Assembly: GCF_009933135.1 (NCBI RefSeq)
Contig: NZ_MAEH01000004.1
Location: forward strand, 20,506-84,505
DNA from: Candidatus Enterococcus leclercqii
GTDB taxonomy: Bacteria; Bacillota; Bacilli; Lactobacillales; Enterococcaceae
DNA length: 64,000 nt
Reading direction: 5' to 3'
Within the stretch, counting starts at the first letter, position 1; each line of letters opens with the position of its first letter. The notes below the pieces were generated by a model. It was given only the letters and a program-made list of their open reading frames with translations. It was not told where the DNA came from and made no database searches. This document shows, one piece after another, positions 1-8,207 of the stretch. A program made the translations under genes and the position numbers.

Positions 1-306
1 AGGCTCTGGTCTCTTGGCTAGAGCTTCATGTCGCGCGCTGCGACTGCCGGGCTGATTTTTTTGTGAATATGGGGGCATCCTTCATTCTCCTGTCTCAAAT
101 CTTTTTTATTGTACGCAATCTCAGTTGACTTGTATAGCGCTTTTTAAGTCTTTCTATACTTTTAACAGCACTCATTTTTTAATGGTAACTAGTGAATCTT
201 TCAAGCTATTCAACATGGCAACTGGCAGTGAAAAAAAGTGGTCGATAATGTTGCAACTGAATCTGCAAAATGAACAGCCCCTTACGTCTAAAAAAGTGAA
301 TGACAC
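1..306. other. Left edge, no supported gene
   Basis: I see no gene with a ribosome-binding site here. The first 70 bases are GC-rich with short complementary segments (GCTCT near 4 and AGAGC near 20) followed by a run of T, so they could be the end of a structured transcript or terminator belonging to a gene left of the window, but I cannot assign it. A 64-codon open frame at 125-319 on the plus strand lacks a ribosome-binding site and resembles nothing I know. Confidence 0.4.
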
Positions 307-338
307 TGACTGGGCTTAATAAAAATTAAGGCTAGTCA
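307..338. repeat. Small hairpin repeat, copy 1
   Basis: An imperfect palindrome with arms TGACTGGGCTTAAT and ATTAAGGCTAGTCA around AAAA. Nearly the same 31-32 nt hairpin occurs at 4554-4584. Both copies lie just beyond a long terminator stem that follows a minus-strand nir/sir operon. Confidence 0.6.
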
Positions 339-360
339 ACATTCGAACTGTTTCACAACG

Positions 361-407
361 AAAAGACGAGTAACTTCTGGTAAAAAACCAAAAGCTACTC
401 GTCTTTT
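361..407. terminator. Long-stem terminator after nirC
   Basis: A 16-bp stem with one mismatch, AAAAGACGAGTAACTT pairing with AAGCTACTCGTCTTTT. Read on the minus strand it ends the nirB-nirD-nirC transcript. A/T tracts on both sides would let it work in both directions. Confidence 0.8.
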
Positions 408-483
408 GCTTGTCACTCACTTGGGGGATTCGTTTCGAAAACCGGTGGCAAGACGATTGTCATCATCTTGGATACGGCCTGGA

Positions 484-1314
484 TTATTCGTTTTCTAAAA
501 TCCCTTCGACTGGGTCTTTTTTAACGGCGTTAGAAGTCGTTGTCGTTTGTTTCATTCCAACTTTGAAAGCTAAGAAGTAGCTGCCTGCCAAAATTGCGCC
601 GCCGCCCACCAGATTGCCCAGCCAGACAAAGAGCAGGTTAGAAGCAAATTGCGACCAAGTTACGCCACCGGCTAAAATGCCCGCCATAATCAAAAACATA
701 TTGGCTACTACGTGCTGATAACCAGCAATCACAAAGCCAGTAATCGGCAACAACGTCCCAAAGATTTTACCGATAAAATCTTTTGAAGCCATGTTCATGT
801 ATACCCCTGTACACACCAAGATATTACAAGCAATTCCTGAGAGGAAGGCTTGCAATGGCGCATCAGCAACCCGTCCCATAGCAACAGCAATTGTTCGCTC
901 CACAAAAGCACCTTGCAGTGTGTTGGAAAAGTAACCAAAGAAAACAGCGACACCGGCGGCACCGACAAAATTGAAGACGGTAACCAAAAACATATTGCGC
1001 AGCCACTGTTGGAAAGTAATCACTTTCCCATAGAGGGCCATCGTCACCGTCAGCATGTTTCCGGTAACCAATTCCCCGCCTACTAAGAGAAGGCAGATCA
1101 AACCAAAAGGAAAAATTAATGCTCCCAGCAGATTCACAAAAGTTCCCCATTCTGCCGGCATTGAACCCATCGTGCGGATCATTGCCACTCCTGCCAGACC
1201 GATAAATACCCCTGCCATAATCCCTAAAACTGCCGTAGTCAACGTGCTGTACTCGGCTTTCGCCTTGCCTCGTTTAATTGCTTCATCCACTAATTCTTTC
1301 GGTGATAAACTCAT
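484..1314 (-). CDS. nirC: Formate/nitrite (FNT) family transporter, NirC-like
   Basis: A 276-residue membrane channel of the formate-nitrite transporter family. About six hydrophobic segments are visible, with the two FNT signatures: GGELVTGNML in the first half and GYQHVVANMF in the second, the latter carrying the pore histidine. In the family these channels move monovalent anions such as nitrite, formate or hydrosulfide. It is the last gene after nirB and nirD and is read in the same direction, which points to nitrite uptake into the cytoplasm for NirBD, or possibly nitrite export. The ATG is preceded by TGAGGAAA at good spacing. The C-terminal ~25 residues are hydrophilic and acidic. The family call is sure; the nitrite substrate is inferred from the neighbours. 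Confidence 0.88.
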   Translation of the reverse strand: MSLSPKELVDEAIKRGKAKAEYSTLTTAVLGIMAGVFIGLAGVAMIRTMGSMPAEWGTFVNLLGALIFPFGLICLLLVGGELVTGNMLTVTMALYGKVITFQQWLRNMFLVTVFNFVGAAGVAVFFGYFSNTLQGAFVERTIAVAMGRVADAPLQAFLSGIACNILVCTGVYMNMASKDFIGKIFGTLLPITGFVIAGYQHVVANMFLIMAGILAGGVTWSQFASNLLFVWLGNLVGGGAILAGSYFLAFKVGMKQTTTTSNAVKKDPVEGILENE

Positions 1315-1370
1315 AACATTTCCTCATTTTCTTTTGAATTTGGTTCTTTAAAAACCGTTTGTATGTAACC

Positions 1371-1409
1371 TTAGAAGGCAGGCCATGGCTTATGGCAATT
1401 GCCTTCTAA
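1371..1409. other. Hairpin between nirD and nirC
   Basis: Arms TTAGAAGGCA and TGCCTTCTAA around an 18-nt loop. On the minus strand no T-run follows, so it is more likely an RNA-stability or partial-termination element between nirD and nirC than a full terminator. Confidence 0.45.
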
Positions 1410-1415
1410 TTTGAT

Positions 1416-1721
1416 TTAGGCGATCTCTAAATAGATATCATTGCCCTCTACTGTGAGCGGATACGTTTTTAGCTGACCTTCATCCGGCTCTTGGATCTTG
1501 CCGTCTAAAAGAGAAATCTTGTAATCCCGCATTGGATCAAAAACATATTCCCCCGCAACGAGACCTTCTAAAATGGGTGCGCCAGTCAATGGACAATAAT
1601 CTTCCAAGGCAAAAATTCGTCCATCGGAAATTTGATAAATGGCGATTTTTTCCCCGTTAACAGTAACTGAACGTCCCACCAGCGGCATCAGTTTTGAAAC
1701 TTGTGTGGCCAATACTTTCAT
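1416..1721 (-). CDS. nirD: Nitrite reductase small subunit NirD
   Basis: A 101-residue Rieske-fold protein of the NirD type, the small partner of the NADH-dependent assimilatory/detoxifying nitrite reductase. The fold is visible from the DGRIFALEDYCPLTGAPI segment and the following FDPMRDYKISLLDG segment. As in E. coli NirD, the cysteine/histidine ligands of a true Rieske cluster (CxH and CxxH) are absent, so it probably carries no [2Fe-2S] centre and acts structurally. The start codon overlaps the nirB stop as TGATG and has a strong AGGAGGTG site, so the two subunits are translationally coupled. Cytoplasmic. Confidence 0.9.
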   Translation of the reverse strand: MKVLATQVSKLMPLVGRSVTVNGEKIAIYQISDGRIFALEDYCPLTGAPILEGLVAGEYVFDPMRDYKISLLDGKIQEPDEGQLKTYPLTVEGNDIYLEIA

Positions 1722-4159
1722 CAGTTGACACCTCCTGCCAAAACGACTTCCCGATGGTCCAATGTGTACATTTTTTCTCGCAGATCCGGACTTTTAACGA
1801 TTTGTCCCCAAGGATCTTTGCGCCCTTTAACTTCTGAAGCAAAATTCAAGGCTTCCCAAAGTTCTTTGCGCTTGTCAGCATCTAATAAGACAGTTTTGAC
1901 GTTTTCAAAGCCCATCCGCTCTACCCACGGCGCTGTCCGTTCCCCATAGATCCCTGTTTCACGGTAATATTGCAACATTGCACCGCAAAGTTCGATAACT
2001 TCTGCTTCTGTTTCAGCTGTCGTCAACAGTTGTGCTTCCACCAGTTCGGTCCCGCCGTTGCCGCCGATATAAATTTGGAAGCCATTTTCTACTCCAATAA
2101 TCCCAAAGTCTTTAACCGCTGATTCAACACAGCTGCGGGGACAACCAGACACACCCACTTTAAATTTATGAGGCGTATCAATGTATTCAAAGGTTTCTTC
2201 CAATTTCACACCGAGCCCCATCGTATCTTGGGTCCCAAAACGACAAAAACTCTTGCCGACACAGGTTTTCACCGAGCGGAACACTTTTCCATAAGCCTGT
2301 GCCGCTACCATATCCAATTCTTCCCAGATTGCCGGTAAATCGGCTTTTTTGACCCCATACAAGCCGATTCGCTGTGAACCAGTCACTTTCAGCAACGGAA
2401 CATTGTATTTTTCAGCGACTTTGGCAATTTGGATCAGCTGCTGAGGATTGGTTTGCCCCCCTCGCATCCGTGGAACTACAGAGAAGGTTCCGTCTTTTTG
2501 GATATTGGCATGCATGCGTTCGTTGGCCACTCGTGAAGTCCGTTCATCTTCGTGTTCGGCTGGCCACGCCACGTTCAAATAAAAGTTGACTGCCGGCCGA
2601 CATTTCGAACACCCTTCTGGATTGCGCCAAGCCAAAGCTTCGAATACTGCTTTTGTACTAGTCAAATGTTTGGCGTAGATCTGAGTCATCACCTGATCGC
2701 GGTTCAAATCCGTACAACCGCAAATTCCGGTAGCTGCTGTCACCGCATCTCCCAGTTCCGCTTCCAACAGGACTTGAATGTCCCCTTTACATTTTCCACA
2801 AGAAGTACCTGCTTTCGTCACTTTGCCAACTTCCGCTACACTGGTGAGGCCTTTTTCCCGGATTGCTCGTAAAATATCGCCTTTGGAAACGCCGTTGCAA
2901 CCACAGACTGTTTCGTCGTCTTCCCATTCCAGTACATCGCCGCCAGCTGCGCCATCACACCCAGGTGCCGTCAGTACTGAAATCGACTGCAGGTCCTCGA
3001 TAGTAGCGCCTTTTTTCATCATATTGTAATAACGGCTACCGTCTTCGGTATCCCCGTATAACACAATCCCGACGATCTTATTGTCTTGTAAAAAAATCTT
3101 TTTGTATTTGCGAGTAGCGCTATCGAAAGCTTCGATAGTATCTAATCCTTCCGTATTCAAGATATTTCCCGCTGAATACAGATCTGCACCGGAAACTTTT
3201 AAAGAGGTGAAGGTTGTCGATCCTTGGTACGGCTTGATATCCGCTTGATCAGTCAACCGATCTGCCAGTACCTTGCCTTGTTCAAATAACGGAGCTACCA
3301 GGCCGTAACAGATGCCGTTGTGTTCGACACATTCTCCCACACCGTAAATATCTGGCAAACTCGTCTCCATAAAGTCGTTGACAATGATTCCCCGGTTGAT
3401 TTCAATGCCACTTTCTTTCACCAATTCAACAGCTGGACGAATTCCGATAGACATCACTACCAAATCCGTTTCAATTTCACTTCCGTTACCAAATTTCAGT
3501 CCCGTCACACGTTGGTCACCAAGAATTTCATGAGTGGCGTGTTCCATTAAGAACTTCAGGCCCTGCTCTTCTAGTTCTGCCTGCAGCAATTTGCCGGCAG
3601 TTTCATCCAGTTGCGTCTCCATCAACCATTTGGCCAAATGAACGACTGTGACATCCATGCCTTGATCTTGCAAGCCTTTAGCAGCTTCCAAACCTAAAAG
3701 TCCACCACCAATGACGACAGCTTTTTGGTACTTTCCGGCTGCCGCCAGCATTTCAGCAGTATCATCAATTGTTCTGAAGGCTACGACACCTTCTTTATCC
3801 GCTCCCGGAACTGGCAAAATAAAGGGATTTGAGCCCATAGCCAAGATTAATTTGTCATAAGACAGTGTATTTCCGGCAGTTGTTGTGACAGTTTTCTTTT
3901 GGTGATCGAGAGTTTTGGCTGGCTCGTTGTTGATCAGTGTCACGTTATTTTCTCGATACCATGCCAGTGGATTTGTGATGATTTCGTCCACTGTCATTTT
4001 ATTTTGCAACACATTAGAGAGCATGATCCGATTGTAATTTGGATACTCTTCTTTCCCAATAATAGTGATTTCATAACGATCTGGGTCCCGGGCAATGATC
4101 TCCTCCACAGTGCGGACACCGGCCATCCCGTTACCGATTACGACTAAACGTTCTTTCAT
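1721..4159 (-). CDS. nirB: NADH-dependent nitrite reductase large subunit NirB
   Basis: Reduces nitrite to ammonium with NADH in the cytoplasm, using FAD, iron-sulfur clusters and siroheme. Domain order: pyridine-nucleotide disulfide oxidoreductase domain starting with the GNGMAG nucleotide motif; a BFD-like [2Fe-2S] segment with C419/C421 and C454/C457; a second Cys-rich BFD-like stretch ending CSKC near residue 530; the sulfite/nitrite-reductase half domain; and the [4Fe-4S]-siroheme site with C633, C639, C673 and C677 in the expected Cx5C and Cx3C pattern. About 812 residues is normal for the family. I take ATG at 4159 rather than the GTG three codons upstream because AGGTG sits six bases before the ATG. 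A Rex-like palindrome and the promoter lie upstream. No nitrate reductase genes are seen here, so the nitrite source is unknown. Confidence 0.95.
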   Translation of the reverse strand: MKERLVVIGNGMAGVRTVEEIIARDPDRYEITIIGKEEYPNYNRIMLSNVLQNKMTVDEIITNPLAWYRENNVTLINNEPAKTLDHQKKTVTTTAGNTLSYDKLILAMGSNPFILPVPGADKEGVVAFRTIDDTAEMLAAAGKYQKAVVIGGGLLGLEAAKGLQDQGMDVTVVHLAKWLMETQLDETAGKLLQAELEEQGLKFLMEHATHEILGDQRVTGLKFGNGSEIETDLVVMSIGIRPAVELVKESGIEINRGIIVNDFMETSLPDIYGVGECVEHNGICYGLVAPLFEQGKVLADRLTDQADIKPYQGSTTFTSLKVSGADLYSAGNILNTEGLDTIEAFDSATRKYKKIFLQDNKIVGIVLYGDTEDGSRYYNMMKKGATIEDLQSISVLTAPGCDGAAGGDVLEWEDDETVCGCNGVSKGDILRAIREKGLTSVAEVGKVTKAGTSCGKCKGDIQVLLEAELGDAVTAATGICGCTDLNRDQVMTQIYAKHLTSTKAVFEALAWRNPEGCSKCRPAVNFYLNVAWPAEHEDERTSRVANERMHANIQKDGTFSVVPRMRGGQTNPQQLIQIAKVAEKYNVPLLKVTGSQRIGLYGVKKADLPAIWEELDMVAAQAYGKVFRSVKTCVGKSFCRFGTQDTMGLGVKLEETFEYIDTPHKFKVGVSGCPRSCVESAVKDFGIIGVENGFQIYIGGNGGTELVEAQLLTTAETEAEVIELCGAMLQYYRETGIYGERTAPWVERMGFENVKTVLLDADKRKELWEALNFASEVKGRKDPWGQIVKSPDLREKMYTLDHREVVLAGGVN

Positions 4160-4227
4160 TTTGTTCACCTCATAGATTATTTTACAAGCAGCGAATCAGA
4201 CAAAAATAATCCAATATCTCAGATCAT

Positions 4228-4245
4228 TTGTTACAAAATTCACAA
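4228..4245. promoter_or_regulatory. Candidate Rex operator upstream of nirB
   Basis: Read on the minus strand, TTGTGAATTTTGTAACAA matches 16 of 18 positions of the usual Rex palindrome (TTGTGAA, four A/T, TTCACAA). It lies about 70-86 bases before the nirB start. A rex gene is present at 39159-39800, so redox control of an NADH-consuming reductase is plausible. A -10 element is not clear by eye. Confidence 0.6.
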
Positions 4246-4549
4246 TAAATGAAAAGGAAAAAAATGAAAATTAGGGGATTCCCTAGTATTGTGCATTACT
4301 GATCAAGAATCGTTCTCAATTAACCTTTTAATGCTTCCGCTGCCGATAATAACAGCGTTTCCGAGCTTTCCGAGCATTTCGCTCAAATCCCTAATCGTAG
4401 GAAAGAAAATGTGATAAGTAATGTCCAAGTGCTAAACGACGGCTGTTAATTAAAACTAATAAAACTGTATGGATGAGGGAAATTTGTGAGCCTCTTGATG
4501 TCTTAGTCCGAAGAGAGAACATGACCATACGTGTCAAGAGAAGTGAATT
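4246..4549. other. nirB upstream region, no gene
   Basis: Non-coding gap between the sirC-side terminator and nirB. It must hold the nirB promoter and probably an NreC site, but I cannot place either. No open frame with a ribosome-binding site is visible. Confidence 0.4.
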
Positions 4550-4553
4550 AGAC

Positions 4554-4584
4554 TGACTTGGCTTGATGAAATCAAGGTTAGTCA
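4554..4584. repeat. Small hairpin repeat, copy 2
   Basis: TGACTTGGCTTGAT, a short loop, then ATCAAGGTTAGTCA. It closely resembles the hairpin at 307-338 and has the same position relative to the neighbouring long terminator stem. Confidence 0.6.
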
Positions 4585-4606
4585 GTCTTTGAAATTTTTA
4601 GCAATG

Positions 4607-4654
4607 AAAAGCCGACGATCTTCCAATGATTTTAATGGAAGATTGTCGGCTTTT
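4607..4654. terminator. Terminator of the nre-sir operon
   Basis: A 19-bp stem, AAAAGCCGACGATCTTCCA with TGGAAGATTGTCGGCTTTT (one G-T mismatch), about 80 bases after the sirC stop on the minus strand. The flanking A and T runs suggest it also works on the plus strand. Confidence 0.8.
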
Positions 4655-4735
4655 GGGGCCTCACGTTTGGTATTGTTCGGTTCGTCGGAGGGTAACTCAA
4701 CCATTGTCACAGCCCCTCGCTTCATAAAAAAACAA

Positions 4736-5179
4736 TTAGTCGTCAGCCAGCAGACGATTGATTTTTTCTTTCCAGTGTTTGGCTGTGGCAGGATCGGTAC
4801 CGAAAGTCGTAATACCCACTGTCCCCGCTCTTTTTTTCACTAGGGCTAAATTCATAAAATTCCCTCGAGAAGCCACTGTGGTGTCGTTCACCAATTGTCC
4901 TGGTCGCAGCTCACTAAAGACAGCATCATTCACTTTTGGCTGATCTGTGGCGATAAATACCATGTCGAATGCTTCAGTGTCGCCGCTACAGAAGTCCCGC
5001 TGTTTCAGAGTTACCAGCCCTGCATCTGCCCACTCACGAATCTTCTCACTGACTTTCGGCGCAATAACCACCGGACGGCTGCCTGCTGCAATTAATTCAG
5101 TCAATTTTCGGCTGGCAATTCGACCGCCTCCCACCACCAATACCTGCAAGTGGCTGATTTCGATTAAGACGGGATACAT
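4736..5179 (-). CDS. sirC: Precorrin-2 dehydrogenase / siroheme synthase (SirC-like)
   Basis: A 147-residue enzyme equivalent to the N-terminal part of CysG/Met8p. It oxidises precorrin-2 to sirohydrochlorin with NAD+. The Rossmann motif VVGGGRIASRK lies near the N-terminus, followed by the FIATDQPKVNDAV and VNDTTVASRGNF segments typical of the family. It lacks the long C-terminal part, so it probably relies on SirB next door for iron insertion. The start lies inside the sirB 3' end (16-base overlap) behind GGTGGAAG. Its product is the siroheme cofactor of NirB. No uroporphyrinogen methyltransferase gene is present in this window. Confidence 0.88.
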   Translation of the reverse strand: MYPVLIEISHLQVLVVGGGRIASRKLTELIAAGSRPVVIAPKVSEKIREWADAGLVTLKQRDFCSGDTEAFDMVFIATDQPKVNDAVFSELRPGQLVNDTTVASRGNFMNLALVKKRAGTVGITTFGTDPATAKHWKEKINRLLADD

Positions 5180-5877
5180 CCTGCTTCCACCAGCCTTTCT
5201 TTCAATGCTTCAACTAACGCTGGACTTTCTTCCAAAGTTGGTAAAATCACATCCATTGGCAAATGATTTTCTTTAATCCACTGACTGATCTTTTCCACGA
5301 GATGGCCGTGAGTCAAAAAGAAAGGTTGAATCACAAAGCGTTCCTCTGGATGTGCGGTAAGAAAGCTTTGGTAATCATTGGAGCCGATATAATTTGCAGC
5401 AAGGATTTGATCCCCCGTTTCTTGTGACATCTTGGCGGCAATCTGTTGCAATTCTACTGCCGGCTCCTGATAATGGGGCGTGCCGTGAGCAATCAAAAGG
5501 CCCCTCGTCCCCGGCTTTTCTGCTAAGTTTATCATTAATTGCTGTTTCAAAGACTGATAAATCGCTTGTGTCGTGCCCAAAGGTGCCAGCAGTTGAACCT
5601 TGGCCTCACCTAAGATTTTTTGGGTCCGCTCTGGTAAATCCTGCTTAAAATGAGTCGCACCAAACAACAGTACCGGCACCAATAGATACTCTGTCACCCC
5701 TAATTCCTGCAACTGGGTCAGTGCCGCTTCCAACGTCTGATGATCACCTTCCAAGAGACCAATCCGACACAAAAAACCATTTTTTTCTAGCAGGGGGACA
5801 AGTTGTTCCACCGCAGCAAAATTTCCACGAGCGATGCGATTTCGCCGCCCGTGAAGCACAAAAACAATTCCTTTCAA
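5164..5877 (-). CDS. sirB: Sirohydrochlorin ferrochelatase SirB (CbiX-type)
   Basis: A 237-residue two-lobed chelatase that inserts Fe2+ into sirohydrochlorin to make siroheme. The N-terminal signature VLHGRRNRIARGN and the second-lobe LIAHGTPHY carry the expected metal-site histidines, and VPVLLFGATHFKQDLP is a further CbiX/SirB hallmark. A TTG start is chosen because AGAAGG sits seven bases upstream and the protein begins directly with the conserved strand. It overlaps sirC and follows nreC by 16 bases, so the siroheme genes are transcribed with the nitrate/oxygen sensors. Iron rather than cobalt is inferred from the nir context. Confidence 0.85.
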   Translation of the reverse strand: MKGIVFVLHGRRNRIARGNFAAVEQLVPLLEKNGFLCRIGLLEGDHQTLEAALTQLQELGVTEYLLVPVLLFGATHFKQDLPERTQKILGEAKVQLLAPLGTTQAIYQSLKQQLMINLAEKPGTRGLLIAHGTPHYQEPAVELQQIAAKMSQETGDQILAANYIGSNDYQSFLTAHPEERFVIQPFFLTHGHLVEKISQWIKENHLPMDVILPTLEESPALVEALKERLVEAGCIPS

Positions 5878-5893
5878 CGTCTTGCCTTCTTTC

Positions 5894-6526
5894 CTAAAAA
5901 TCTACCAGATGATGCTTCAAACTGTATTGCAGTAAGCCCGCGTAATTATCCAGCTTCAACTTTTTACGGATATTCGCTTTGTGGACTTCTACCGTCTTCA
6001 CAGAGATAAATAGCTTTTCGGCAATCTCCTTGTTGTTATACCCTAGCGCAATCAATGGCAACAGCTCTTTTTCCCTCTTGGAGAGACTTTCATACAAAGG
6101 GTCCTGCTCAATTTTTGCCAAACTATTCAGCTGTTGATCATCGTACCCGTCATAAAAACGATCACCGCGACCTACTTGGCGAATCCCTTCAAGAAGCGTT
6201 TCCTCATGGGCACTTTTCAGAATAAACCCATCAGCCCCAGCTGCCAAAGCTTCTCTGATGTAGGTTTCTTCGTCGTGCATCGTCAAGACGATCACTTTAA
6301 TATCGGGATGTGCTTCTTTGAGGCGACGAGTCGTCTGTAAGCCATTTTCTCCTGGGGGCATGGAGATATCCATCAGCAGAATATCAATTGGCAGCTGTTC
6401 TGCCTTCAAAAAGACTTCACTGCCATCAGCGGCATCCCCCACCACCTTCATATCTGGTTGCGCGTTGATCATGAAGGCCAGTGCATTACGAATCATGGCA
6501 TGGTCGTCAGCGATCAAGATATTCAT
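5894..6526 (-). CDS. nreC: NarL/LuxR-family response regulator NreC
   Basis: A 210-residue response regulator. The receiver domain (residues ~1-120) has the acidic pair in IADDH, the phosphoacceptor aspartate in ILLMDISMPPG and the conserved lysine in ILKSAHE. The C-terminal LuxR helix-turn-helix is seen as LSKREKELLPLIALGYNNKEIAEKLFISVKTVEVH, written here in two parts: LSKREKELLPLIALG and YNNKEIAEKLFISVKTVEVH. In staphylococci NreC, when phosphorylated by NreB without oxygen, activates nitrate and nitrite reductase genes. The start at 6526 is chosen over an upstream ATG because AAAGGAG lies nine bases before it; the start follows the nreB stop by one base. Likely targets here are nirB and perhaps the FNT genes. 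Confidence 0.88.
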   Translation of the reverse strand: MNILIADDHAMIRNALAFMINAQPDMKVVGDAADGSEVFLKAEQLPIDILLMDISMPPGENGLQTTRRLKEAHPDIKVIVLTMHDEETYIREALAAGADGFILKSAHEETLLEGIRQVGRGDRFYDGYDDQQLNSLAKIEQDPLYESLSKREKELLPLIALGYNNKEIAEKLFISVKTVEVHKANIRKKLKLDNYAGLLQYSLKHHLVDF

Positions 6527-6527
6527 T

Positions 6528-7550
6528 TCAGCCAGCTCCTTTTTCATCAAATGCTAGATTCGTTTTTTCGTCCTCATAAGGTAGGCGAATCACAATCTCG
6601 GTGCCATTGCCTACTGCGGTATGAATCGTCAACATCCCACCTATAGCGGCAATGCGTTCTTTCATATTGGCTAAGCCAAAACCATGGGCCTTTTCGGCTA
6701 GTAAAAAGCCGGTTCCCTCATCTTTTATGGTCACTGCCATGTAATCCGACTGATAATCCAATGTAACCTGTACTTCGTTGACACCGGCGTACTTCAATGC
6801 ATTGGCGACCGCCTCTTGCACCACTCGATAAACCGCCGTTCGTTGGGCGTCTGACAACGGGCGCGGCCTGCCTATGTGATGTTGGACTATGGAAAAACCC
6901 GTCATTTCCAACGTCCGGTCAGCAAATTGAGTCAACGCCGGTTCCAAGCCAAATGCATCCAGCGTCATCGGCCGCAGCTCCCCGGCCAGTTCTTTAACTT
7001 CCTCTAGAACCTCCGCAAAATGTCGGTCAATCCGCATCATCTGCTCCGGTTGATCCGCCACCGGCATCCATTTCAGTCCACGGGTTTCCAACATCAAACT
7101 ATAGATACTTTGGGCAATACCGTCGTGGAGGTCTTGCGCGATTTTTTTCCGTTCTTTTTCTCGAGCGTCATTCAAATAGTCAAACATCGACGCCTGCTCC
7201 GCTCCGAAATTTTCAGCATTTTGTGGGGTTAGTTGCAACAACTGCTGGTGCGAGTCAAGATCTGTGTGTAGACTGCCCCAAAAATCATACAGCTCGCCCT
7301 TTGGATCCAACAGCACAAAAGGAAAACCTGTAGGATCCACCTCCCCCACCGGACATTCCAGACAAACCGCTTTGGTACTATGCAGCAGACAGCCCTTCCC
7401 TCGGGGAATATCCAGCACCTTTTGCAGATCCCACACATAGTCTTTTTCGATTTGCTTCGCTGCTATTGTTTTCAGCAAAACATGATCGGCATCATCTAAT
7501 AGCCAAACAGCTTCTTGAATCAACGTAAACAACTGATCAGAAACGGTCAT
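6528..7550 (-). CDS. nreB: Oxygen-sensing histidine kinase NreB-like
   Basis: A 340-residue soluble kinase with an N-terminal PAS-like sensor and a C-terminal HisKA_3/HATPase pair. The phospho-His box is KIAQDLHDGIAQSIYSL and the ATPase G boxes include KDEGTGFLLAEKAHGFGLAN. Staphylococcal NreB binds an oxygen-labile [4Fe-4S] cluster through four cysteines. Here the equivalent stretch has C54, C63 and C66, and the position expected for another ligand is H57, giving CxxH-x5-CxxC. The start at 7550 is supported by AAAGGAGG nine bases upstream; an in-frame ATG 15 codons earlier has no such site. It sits between nreA and nreC. A cluster with one His ligand is an inference. Confidence 0.86.
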   Translation of the reverse strand: MTVSDQLFTLIQEAVWLLDDADHVLLKTIAAKQIEKDYVWDLQKVLDIPRGKGCLLHSTKAVCLECPVGEVDPTGFPFVLLDPKGELYDFWGSLHTDLDSHQQLLQLTPQNAENFGAEQASMFDYLNDAREKERKKIAQDLHDGIAQSIYSLMLETRGLKWMPVADQPEQMMRIDRHFAEVLEEVKELAGELRPMTLDAFGLEPALTQFADRTLEMTGFSIVQHHIGRPRPLSDAQRTAVYRVVQEAVANALKYAGVNEVQVTLDYQSDYMAVTIKDEGTGFLLAEKAHGFGLANMKERIAAIGGMLTIHTAVGNGTEIVIRLPYEDEKTNLAFDEKGAG

Positions 7551-8040
7551 CTTTTTCCGCCTCCTTTTGTAACAAATAGGCGACGTCTGCTCCACAAGCC
7601 GTAAGCTTAGTTATTTCATCTTGGTTAAACTTACGGGAACGGCGAAAGCCTACCATCAATACGCCAATCACTTCTGTCTGGGTGCCAGTAAAAGTCTGGT
7701 CCTGGCGTAAAAGCGGCGTTTCAACCACCGGCGCAAGCACCGGTACTGCCAAAGCAGACTCCAGCTTTTCCGTACGGGAGATGGGGTATTCCATCAGCTT
7801 TTCCGGCTGCGACTGCAAGTGATCTTCGCTTTGTGGACGAGCAGTCTTCCAAACGATGCCGGCAATTCCCCGGCCAATGCGCAACCGAATTTTTTGATGG
7901 GCATTGTTTTTGGGTCCCTCCGTATACAGCCAACGGATCTCTTTTGCCTCTTGCGGTGGTGCTGTGTTCACTGCAATTCCAATAAAATCACAATCCCACG
8001 CAATTCTTTCACTTTTCAGCCAAGCTTTCACAGCATCCAT
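7537..8040 (-). CDS. nreA: GAF-domain nitrate receptor NreA-like
   Basis: A 167-residue single-domain GAF protein. In staphylococci NreA binds nitrate and restrains NreB until nitrate is present. Here the GAF core is recognisable from RIGRGIAGIVWKTARPQ, a middle LAVPVLAP strand and VIGVLMVGFRRSRKFNQ towards the end. It is the first gene of the nreABC-sirBC operon; its end overlaps the nreB ribosome-binding region and start by 14 bases. GGAG lies eight bases before the ATG. Nitrate binding is inferred from family and context only, since no nitrate reductase gene is in view. Confidence 0.8.
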   Translation of the reverse strand: MDAVKAWLKSERIAWDCDFIGIAVNTAPPQEAKEIRWLYTEGPKNNAHQKIRLRIGRGIAGIVWKTARPQSEDHLQSQPEKLMEYPISRTEKLESALAVPVLAPVVETPLLRQDQTFTGTQTEVIGVLMVGFRRSRKFNQDEITKLTACGADVAYLLQKEAEKDDRF

Positions 8041-8207
8041 ATTGACTACTCCAATTCCCTAAAATTTGTGCAAAAACGCACAATCCTATTGCAATCCCCG
8101 CCTACGATCACTATTATAATAGCAGATTTCCTGAAAATAACGAAACAACGGTGATTCCCGATAACTACAGACTGCCGTTTTCCATAACAAGAAAGTGAGA
8201 CTCACAG

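Noticed and set aside
1..70. GC-rich structured stretch, considered as a riboswitch or T-box
   Set aside because: No specifier loop or known riboswitch core could be recognised and the left part is missing.
125..319. 64-codon open frame near the left edge
   Set aside because: No ribosome-binding site, no recognisable motif and it overlaps the hairpin repeat.
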